From the NCBI GenBank assembly GCA_016296565.1, contig JAEDJB010000043.1, positions 1 to 13,593 on the forward strand: a stretch of 13,593 nt of DNA, given 5' to 3'. Below, piece after piece: positions 1 to 4,677 of the stretch. The translations under genes were made by a program, and so were the position numbers. Source of the DNA: Oscillospiraceae bacterium (GTDB taxonomy: Bacteria > Bacillota > Clostridia > Oscillospirales > Oscillospiraceae). The notes under the pieces were generated by a model. That model made no database searches, was not told the origin of the DNA, and was given only the letters and a program-made list of their open reading frames with translations. The first letter of the stretch is position 1. The number at the start of each line of letters is the position of its first letter.

Positions 1-154
1 CCTCGCTTAAGCGTTCAATGGTCTGCATCATTTCATAGGTGTACATGGGCTTCTGCCGGAGGACAAACAGCACCAGCATTTCTGTGGTTGCCTTTTTCAG
101 GGCTTCATGGATGCCCGCGGGGGTGCCGCTTTTGGTTTTGCGTGTTTCAGACAT
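1..154 (-). CDS. PadR-family transcriptional regulator, N-terminal part (cut by window edge)
   Basis: The first 51 codons of a gene that continues past base 1. The visible protein begins MSETRKTKSG and then shows the PadR winged-helix start: a hydrophobic helix EMLVLFVL followed by KPMYTYEMMQTIERLSE, matching the family pattern in which a short helix leads to a P-x-Y-x-Y-E turn and the next helix. PadR proteins are small dimeric DNA-binding repressors, often controlling efflux pumps or membrane proteins in Gram-positive bacteria and often repressing themselves. The ATG at 154-152 was chosen because a purine-rich AAAGGAA lies about 8 bases upstream and a near-consensus promoter sits at the right distance. 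The wing and the C-terminal dimerisation helix are outside the window, so the ligand and target cannot be judged. The family call is fairly sure despite the short length. Confidence 0.75.
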   Translation of the reverse strand, partial: MSETRKTKSGTPAGIHEALKKATTEMLVLFVLRQKPMYTYEMMQTIERLSE

Positions 155-182
155 ACAGGTTTCCTTTCCATCCGTTTTTCTT

Positions 183-211
183 ATCATAATATAAATATAT
201 TTATTTGTCAA
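183..211 (-). promoter_or_regulatory. Sigma-A-type promoter of the PadR gene
   Basis: On the minus strand TTGACA (206-211, perfect -35) and TATGAT (183-188, 5 of 6 for -10) are separated by exactly 17 bases, with the ATG 28 bases past the -10. The spacer is entirely AT except for none of its 17 positions being G or C, and contains the 14-bp perfect palindrome ATAAATATATTTAT (191-204). Confidence 0.75.
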
Positions 212-233
212 ACATATCATTCGCTGACAAATA
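202..233. promoter_or_regulatory. Perfect inverted repeat overlapping the PadR -35 box (operator candidate)
   Basis: TATTTGTCA (202-210) and TGACAAATA (225-233) are perfect 9-bp inverted arms separated by 14 bases, about two helical turns centre to centre. The left arm covers most of the -35 box of the PadR promoter, so a dimer bound here would block RNA polymerase. PadR proteins commonly bind such dyads in their own promoters. That this one is bound by the adjacent PadR protein is inference. Confidence 0.45.
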
Positions 234-256
234 TTATGGGGTATGATACGGTCCGG

Positions 257-466
257 TCAGTCGCGGTGACTCCCTTCTGCCTGGGCTTCCAGCTGTAGGA
301 GGATACTCTGGACCAGGGCATCCTCCTGGGCACCCTGGTGGACCCGGCGGGAATTGACCACATAGAGATCAGCGGCGTTTCCTATTCCGGCGCAGAACAA
401 GGAAACGATACAGCCCCAAAGGATAACAACAAAAAACCTCCCTTGCCAAAGGGAGGCGCCGCCTCC
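257..466 (-). other. Coding-like fragment without a start codon, downstream of the LysR gene
   Basis: The 155-466 interval holds no complete gene. On the minus strand the frame that follows the LysR stop codon stays open for 69 codons to a TGA at 259-257. It reads like real protein: a hydrophobic run containing VVILWGCIVSLFCAGIG, then a polar helical part including NAADLYVVNSRRVHQGAQED and ending in QLEAQAEGSHRD. Codon choice (CTG, CAG, GCC, GTC) resembles the neighbouring genes. There is no ATG or GTG with a ribosome site before the hydrophobic part, and a terminator hairpin lies inside its 5' end. I do not recognise the family. It may be the 3' remnant of a small single-pass membrane protein, or chance openness in GC-rich DNA. 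Confidence 0.25.
431..456 (-). terminator. Intrinsic terminator after the LysR gene
   Basis: In the minus-strand transcript an 8-bp stem, CCTCCCTT with AAGGGAGG around the loop TGGC, is followed by six U residues (complement of 431-436). It begins about 10 bases after the LysR stop codon. Confidence 0.85.
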
Positions 467-1321
467 TCAGGCAACATAAGGAAACTGCTTCCGCAGAAAA
501 GCGGCGAAGGACACCGCGGCGGGGGTAGGGGATCTGGGAAGGGCCACTCCCAGCACCCGCTTGGGGACGGGCTCCAGCTGCATGGTCTGCAAGTCCTCCA
601 GGGTGTTGCGCAGGCTCAGCAGGGGCATGGCGGTGACCCCTAACCCCTGGGCCACAATGGACAGGATGGTGGAGTCGTCGTCGCTGGAGACGTTGATCCG
701 CCGGTCGGACAAAACGGTGAGGTGGGCGTCCAGGGCGTTTCGGGGGGCCATGATGAGGGTGTATTGGGCAAACTCCTCCTGGGTGATGGAGGTGCGGCCG
801 TCGGTGATGAGCCCCTCGGGGAGCACCGCGTAGTAGGGGTCGTCCATGAGGGGGTACCACTGGAAGGACTGGCACCGGTGGGCGTCCCCCAGGGCCAGGT
901 CGATCTGATCCTCCAGCAGCCACCGGGGGAGCTTGTCGGTGCCGATGCGGATGTCGAAGGTGGCGCCCGGGTGGGCCTTCTGGTAGTCCCGCAGGACCTT
1001 GGGCAGCCAGGTGTGGGAGATGCTGGCGAAGGAGCCGATGCGGATGGTGGCTTGCCCCTCCCGGGCCAGGGCCCGGGCCTGGTTGCTCAGGCGGGCCAGG
1101 GCGGACTCCGCCTCCACAATGAGGGGGTAGAGGGCCTCTCCGGCGGGGGTGAGGCGCACGCCGCTGTGGCTGCGGGCGAGAATTTTGCAGCCCAGCTCGT
1201 TTTCCAGGGCGTTCATCATCTGGGTCACGGCGGACTGGGTGAAGCCCAGCTCCTGGGCGGCCTTGCTGAAGCTGCCGGTGCGCAGGGTGGTCAGCAGGGT
1301 GCGGAGCTTTCGCTGGTCCAT
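467..1321 (-). CDS. LysR-family transcriptional regulator
   Basis: A 284-residue cytoplasmic DNA-binding regulator. Residues 1-60 are the classic LysR winged helix-turn-helix: LRTLLTTLRTGSFSKAAQEL, then the recognition helix TQSAVTQMMNALENELG and the wing R-S-x-x-G-V-R-L-T-P-A-G. A linker helix (about 61-88) leads to a periplasmic-binding-protein-like effector domain (about 89-284), starting IRIGSFASI. The ATG at 1321 has AAAGGAGGGG about 6 bases upstream. The length is slightly short for the family (about 290-305). It is monocistronic, with its own promoter and terminator. LysR proteins usually control themselves and a divergent gene; here no plus-strand protein gene is divergent, only a promoter-like and terminator-like pair (1345-1543). 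The next gene upstream, the amino acid symporter, points the same way and has its own promoter. Effector and regulon cannot be told from sequence. Confidence 0.93.
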   Translation of the reverse strand: MDQRKLRTLLTTLRTGSFSKAAQELGFTQSAVTQMMNALENELGCKILARSHSGVRLTPAGEALYPLIVEAESALARLSNQARALAREGQATIRIGSFASISHTWLPKVLRDYQKAHPGATFDIRIGTDKLPRWLLEDQIDLALGDAHRCQSFQWYPLMDDPYYAVLPEGLITDGRTSITQEEFAQYTLIMAPRNALDAHLTVLSDRRINVSSDDDSTILSIVAQGLGVTAMPLLSLRNTLEDLQTMQLEPVPKRVLGVALPRSPTPAAVSFAAFLRKQFPYVA

Positions 1322-1342
1322 GAAACCCCTCCTTTCTGGGAT

Positions 1343-1392
1343 ATTAGAAAAACTAATGCCCCCATTATATAATCTATCTTCCGAAAAGGCAA
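1343..1392 (-). promoter_or_regulatory. LysR gene promoter with a T-N11-A dyad at the transcription start
   Basis: On the minus strand TTGCCT (1387-1392) and a perfect TATAAT (1364-1369) are spaced by 17 bases. Just downstream lies ATTAG-AAAAA-CTAAT (1343-1357), a perfect 5-bp dyad that contains the T-N11-A pattern typical of LysR binding sites. Its position around +1 would suit autorepression. The -10 is part of the 10-bp palindrome ATTATATAAT (1364-1373), so a TATAAT also reads on the plus strand (1368-1373). Confidence 0.65.
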
Positions 1393-1493
1393 TGGCAATG
1401 TTACAATACCAACATCAATTTCCTATTCTCTCTTTTTTTGTGACGGCGCTTTTGGTCGGTCCTCTTTGCCCGGAGGACTGCCCCGCGCCCAGG

Positions 1494-1542
1494 CCGCCCT
1501 TCCCATCCGGTCCCCAGCCGGTAAGAAGGGCGGTTGTTTTTT
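1494..1542 (+). terminator. Orphan plus-strand intrinsic terminator
   Basis: Reading plus, CCGCCCTTC (1494-1502) pairs perfectly with GAAGGGCGG (1525-1533); an inner CCGG/CCGG pair can stack below, and TTGTTTTTT follows directly. In the minus direction the U-tract is absent, so it does not serve the symporter gene. No plus-strand protein gene precedes it. It may end a small RNA divergent from the LysR gene or stop antisense transcripts entering the symporter gene. Confidence 0.55.
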
Positions 1543-1597
1543 GCCCCCAAAGGGCTTCGCCCCGGGGCCGGAAGGACCTCGGGGCGGAGAGAGGGGG

Positions 1598-2971
1598 TTA
1601 TTTTTTTGCGGCCTTGGCGGCGGCGGCCACCAGGGGAGCCAGCGCCAGCAGGGCCAGGGCGTTGGGGATCACCATGAGCTGGTTAAACAGGTCGGACAGC
1701 TCCCACACCAGGTCGTTGGACAGGCAGGAGCCCAGGAAGATGAACACCACCGCCAGGGCGGAGTAAACCTTGGTGGCCTTTTCCCCAAAGAGCCAGGCCA
1801 CGTTCAGCTTGCCGAAGAAGTTCCAGCTGAGGATGGTGGAGAAGGCGAAGAACAGCAGGCAGAGGGCCACAAAGGCGCTGCCCACCCCATTGCCGAACAC
1901 CGAGGAGAAGGCCAGCTGGGCCATGTTGGTCTTGTCGATGCCCTGGGCCGCCCCGCCTGCCAGGGGTCCGCCCCCGGCGTAGAGGGTGGAGATCACCACC
2001 AGGGCGGTCATGGTGAGCACCAGGAAGGTGTCGATGAACACCCCCACCATGGCCACAATCCCCTGCTCGTGGGGGGAGGCCACCTTGGCCATGGCGTGGG
2101 CGTGGGGGGTGGAGCCCATGCCGGCCTCGTTGGAGAACAGGCCCCGCTTGACCCCCTGGCTGATGGCGGTCTTTAAGGCGTAGCCCAGCCCGCCGCCGAT
2201 GATGGCCTGGGGGAAGAAGGCGTATTTGAAGATCATGCCCACGGTCTCCGGCAGGTAGGGGAGGCGGAGGATCAGCAGCACCAGGCCTCCCACCAGGTAG
2301 AGGATGGCCATGATGGGCACCAGCTTTTCCGTCACCGAGGCCACCCGCTGGATGCCTCCCAGAAAGACGAAGGCGGAGGCGGCGGCCACCACCAGGCCGA
2401 TGACCCAGGCGGGGATGCCGAAGGCCGTGGAGCAGGTGGAGCCGATGGAGTTGGACTGGACCATGCAGCCGATGAAGCCCAGGGCCAGGGTGATGGCCAC
2501 GGCGAAGAACCCGGCCAGGAAGGAGCCCAGCTTGCCCCGGAAGGCCCGCTTGATGTAGTAGACCGGTCCGCCGGCCACCGAGCCGTCAGGGCGGACCACC
2601 CGGGTTTCCTGGGCCAGGACGGCCTCGGCGTAGATGGTGGCCATGCCGAAGAAGGCGATGATCCACATCCAGAAGATGGCCCCGGGGCCGCCCACCAGGA
2701 TGGCGCCGCAGGCGCCGATGATGTTGCCGGTGCCCACCTGGGCGGCGATGGCGGTGGTGAGGGCCTGGAAGGAGCTGAGCCCGCCCTTCTGCCGGCCGCC
2801 CCGCAGGGAGAAGCCCCCAAAGACCTGGCGCATGCCCTGGCCGAAGCAGCGGACCTGGACGAACCGGGTCCGGATGGAGAAGAAGATGCCGGTTCCCACC
2901 AGCAGGATCACCAGAATGTAGTCCGAGAGATAAAAGTTGATGGTTTGCACGATGTGCAGCAAAGTGTCCAT
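1598..2971 (-). CDS. Alanine/glycine:cation symporter (AGCS family), riboswitch-controlled
   Basis: A 457-residue integral membrane protein that takes up small amino acids, glycine or alanine, driven by a sodium or proton gradient. Family signatures are clear: AAQVGTGNIIG (about 76-86) followed by GGPGAIFWMW, and the AGCS hallmark GLFSNEAGMGSTPHAHA (about 277-293). About ten or eleven hydrophobic segments run through the protein, with a basic tail, AAAKAAKK. The ATG at 2971 was chosen because CGGAGG lies about 10 bases upstream. The frame stays open a further 52 codons, but that extension would be translated from the terminator and riboswitch and is not protein-like. Expression is predicted to depend on the glycine riboswitch in the leader, which points to glycine as a physiological substrate. 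Alanine transport is equally possible by family. No clear terminator with a U-tract follows the stop codon. Confidence 0.95.
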   Translation of the reverse strand: MDTLLHIVQTINFYLSDYILVILLVGTGIFFSIRTRFVQVRCFGQGMRQVFGGFSLRGGRQKGGLSSFQALTTAIAAQVGTGNIIGACGAILVGGPGAIFWMWIIAFFGMATIYAEAVLAQETRVVRPDGSVAGGPVYYIKRAFRGKLGSFLAGFFAVAITLALGFIGCMVQSNSIGSTCSTAFGIPAWVIGLVVAAASAFVFLGGIQRVASVTEKLVPIMAILYLVGGLVLLILRLPYLPETVGMIFKYAFFPQAIIGGGLGYALKTAISQGVKRGLFSNEAGMGSTPHAHAMAKVASPHEQGIVAMVGVFIDTFLVLTMTALVVISTLYAGGGPLAGGAAQGIDKTNMAQLAFSSVFGNGVGSAFVALCLLFFAFSTILSWNFFGKLNVAWLFGEKATKVYSALAVVFIFLGSCLSNDLVWELSDLFNQLMVIPNALALLALAPLVAAAAKAAKK

Positions 2972-2993
2972 GGGATGATGCCTCCGTTTTTTC

Positions 2994-3037
2994 AAAAAAT
3001 AAAGAGCCGGCTGACGTTGGTCAGCAGGCTCTGGAGA
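2994..3037 (-). terminator. Riboswitch expression platform: intrinsic terminator before the symporter gene
   Basis: In the minus-strand RNA, AGAGCC then GCTGAC (3032-3020) pair with GTCAGC then GGCTCT (3015-3003). There is one internal mismatch and a CAAC loop, followed by UUUAUUUUUU. It ends about 23 bases before the symporter start codon and just before its ribosome site. The 5' arm overlaps a 9-base segment (3029-3037) that can instead pair with the 5' strand of the glycine aptamer. Confidence 0.85.
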
Positions 3038-3069
3038 GAGACATACAGGCACCGCCGGAAGGGCGATGG

Positions 3070-3160
3070 GCTGCTCTGTCCTTTTGCCTGAGAGATTCGG
3101 CTTGCGCCTTGCACCTTCGGCACTCAATTCAATGAGATTCTCCAGAGATCCCTCCCCCTC
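3070..3160 (-). promoter_or_regulatory. Glycine riboswitch aptamer (singlet)
   Basis: The 2972-3374 interval is the symporter leader plus the end of the next operon. The minus-strand RNA carries the conserved glycine aptamer core: GCCGAAGG (3121-3114), then CTCTCAGGCAAAAGGACAG ending at 3076. The P1 stem is CUCUG (3147-3143) with CAGAG (3078-3074). Only one full aptamer is present; downstream lies a short hairpin CGCC-CUUCC-GGCG (3065-3053) rather than a second aptamer, as in type-1 singlets with a ghost stem. Glycine riboswitches are known upstream of gcv operons and of sodium:alanine symporter genes. The match to the core is strong enough to call without a covariance search. Confidence 0.93.
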
Positions 3161-3225
3161 CAGTTTCGCCGGGCGATTCTCGAAGGTTCATCGGGCCTAT
3201 TCGGTTTTGCGGTTCCGCGAAAAGA

Positions 3226-3254
3226 AGAGTACCACATTCTGTGCCGAAAGGCAA
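3226..3254 (-). promoter_or_regulatory. Promoter of the glycine riboswitch-symporter transcript
   Basis: On the minus strand TTGCCT (3249-3254) and TACTCT (3226-3231) are spaced by 17 bases, with TGG just before the -10 (extended -10). It lies about 65 bases upstream of the aptamer and gives a leader of roughly 250 bases. Confidence 0.55.
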
Positions 3255-3311
3255 CAAAAAGACAACACAAAAAGCGGTGGGATTCCTGCAATATTTTCGT
3301 GAAAAACCGAG

Positions 3312-3346
3312 AAAATCCCCTGGCGGACCATCCGCCAGGGGATTTT
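3312..3346 (-). terminator. Strong terminator hairpin after the activase/dehydratase operon
   Basis: A perfect 16-bp stem: AAAATCCCCTGGCGGA (3312-3327) and its complement (3331-3346) flank a three-base loop. In the minus-strand RNA the stem ends in UUUU and is followed by CUCGGUUUUU. It lies about 28 bases after the stop codon at 3375. The A/T-rich ends make it potentially bidirectional. Confidence 0.85.
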
Positions 3347-3374
3347 GCAGGAAAAAGTTTCAAATTCAGGTAGG

Positions 3375-4676
3375 TTATCCCGCGGAAACCGCTTCGGCGG
3401 GCTGGGCCTTCTTCTCTTCCTCGGCCAGCCGCTTGGCGTTGGCCAGCATGAGCTTGATGCGGTTTTCCTGGTTAATTTTGGTGGCGCCGGGGTCGTAGTC
3501 CACGGCAACGATGTTGGAGTCGGGGTAGTCGTCCTTCAGCACTCTAATCATGCCCTTGCCCACAATGTGGTTGGGCAGGCAGCCAAAGGGCTGGGCGCAG
3601 ACGATGTTGGGGGTGCCGCTGTGGATGAGCTCCAGCATTTCCGCGGTGAGCAGCCAGCCCTCGCCCATTTTGCAGCCGTCGTTTAAGTACCCGCCGATGA
3701 GCTTGTGCAGGTCGGCGAATGTGCCGGGAGCCCGGAAGCCCGCCTTGTTCAGGGAGTCGATCATGTCCAGCTGACATTTCTCCACGTAGCCCATGAAGAA
3801 CTTGCACACAGCTTCCTTCAGCTTGCTGCCTCCGAACATCTCCACATCGGAGACCCGGTTGTAGATCTTGAAAATGAGAAAGTCCGTGAGTCCGGGCACC
3901 ACCGGCTCGGCTCCCTCGTCCAGGAGGAACTGCTCCAGCTGGTTGTTGCCCAGGGAGGAGAACTTGATGTAGATCTCGCCCACCACGCCAACCCGGACCT
4001 TGGGCTCGCCCGCCACGGGGATGGACTTGAAGTCCGCGCAGATCTCGTCCAGGATGATCTTCATCTTCTTCCGGGACATGCCGTCCCCCCGGTCGAACCG
4101 GTCCAGCAGCTCGTTCATCCAGTGCTCCACCTTGGCGGTGGTGTCCCCCTTGTTCACCTCGTAGGGCCGCACCTGGTTGGCCACGTTCATAATCAGGTCC
4201 CCGTACATCATGCCGTAGATCAGCTGGCGAATGAGGGAGACCGTCCAGTGGAAGCCGGGGTTCTTCTCCAGGCCGAAGGACAGGGAGAGAACGGGCACAT
4301 ACTCCAGCCCCGCCTTTTCCAGGGCCTTGCGCAGCATGTGGATGTAGTTGGAGGCCCGGCAGCCGCCGCCGGTCTGGGTGATGAGCAGGGCCACCTTGTG
4401 GGGGTCGTACCCCCCGTTCTGGATGGCGTCGATCATCTGGCCGATGACCAGAAGAGCGGGGTAGCAGGCGTCGTTGTGGACGTATTTCAGGCCGTTGTCC
4501 ACCACGGACCGGCTGTCGTTGTTGAGGATGGCCACGTTGTAGCCGGTGCGCTCCAGGAGCTTGGCGAAGAGGCCGAAGTGGACCGGGAGCATCTGGGGGA
4601 TGAGGATGGTGTATTCCTTCCGCATTTCCTCGGTGAAGAGGAGGCGGCCGGTGCTGTCGTATTCCAGCTTTGCCAT
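3375..4676 (-). CDS. 2-hydroxyacyl-CoA dehydratase D-like / acyl-CoA dehydratase activase-related iron-sulfur protein
   Basis: A 433-residue cytoplasmic protein of the kind found as the C-terminal part of large clostridial activase/dehydratase proteins. It is expected to carry an iron-sulfur centre, perhaps of the double-cubane type known for relatives of 2-hydroxyacyl-CoA dehydratases, and to receive electrons from the ATP-dependent activase encoded just upstream. Cysteines in conserved-looking settings are C71 (HNDACYPALL), C106 (QTGGGCRASN), C335 (LNDGCKMGEGW), and C360 and C366 (VCAQPFGCLPNH). The C-terminal tail is charged and Ala-rich. The ATG at 4676 sits one base after the stop of the activase gene (TGA-C-ATG), so translation is probably coupled. 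In many Clostridia the equivalent sequence is fused to the activase in one chain of about 1,400 residues; the two proteins here add up to 1,416. The substrate is unknown: no CoA-transferase, acyl-CoA dehydrogenase or amino acid fermentation gene is nearby. Confidence 0.85.
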   Translation of the reverse strand: MAKLEYDSTGRLLFTEEMRKEYTILIPQMLPVHFGLFAKLLERTGYNVAILNNDSRSVVDNGLKYVHNDACYPALLVIGQMIDAIQNGGYDPHKVALLITQTGGGCRASNYIHMLRKALEKAGLEYVPVLSLSFGLEKNPGFHWTVSLIRQLIYGMMYGDLIMNVANQVRPYEVNKGDTTAKVEHWMNELLDRFDRGDGMSRKKMKIILDEICADFKSIPVAGEPKVRVGVVGEIYIKFSSLGNNQLEQFLLDEGAEPVVPGLTDFLIFKIYNRVSDVEMFGGSKLKEAVCKFFMGYVEKCQLDMIDSLNKAGFRAPGTFADLHKLIGGYLNDGCKMGEGWLLTAEMLELIHSGTPNIVCAQPFGCLPNHIVGKGMIRVLKDDYPDSNIVAVDYDPGATKINQENRIKLMLANAKRLAEEEKKAQPAEAVSAG

Positions 4677-4677
4677 G

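Noticed and set aside
2972..3127. N-terminal extension of the symporter to a start at 3127
   Set aside because: The extra 52 codons run through the terminator and the glycine aptamer. The start at 2971 has a good ribosome site and begins at family homology.
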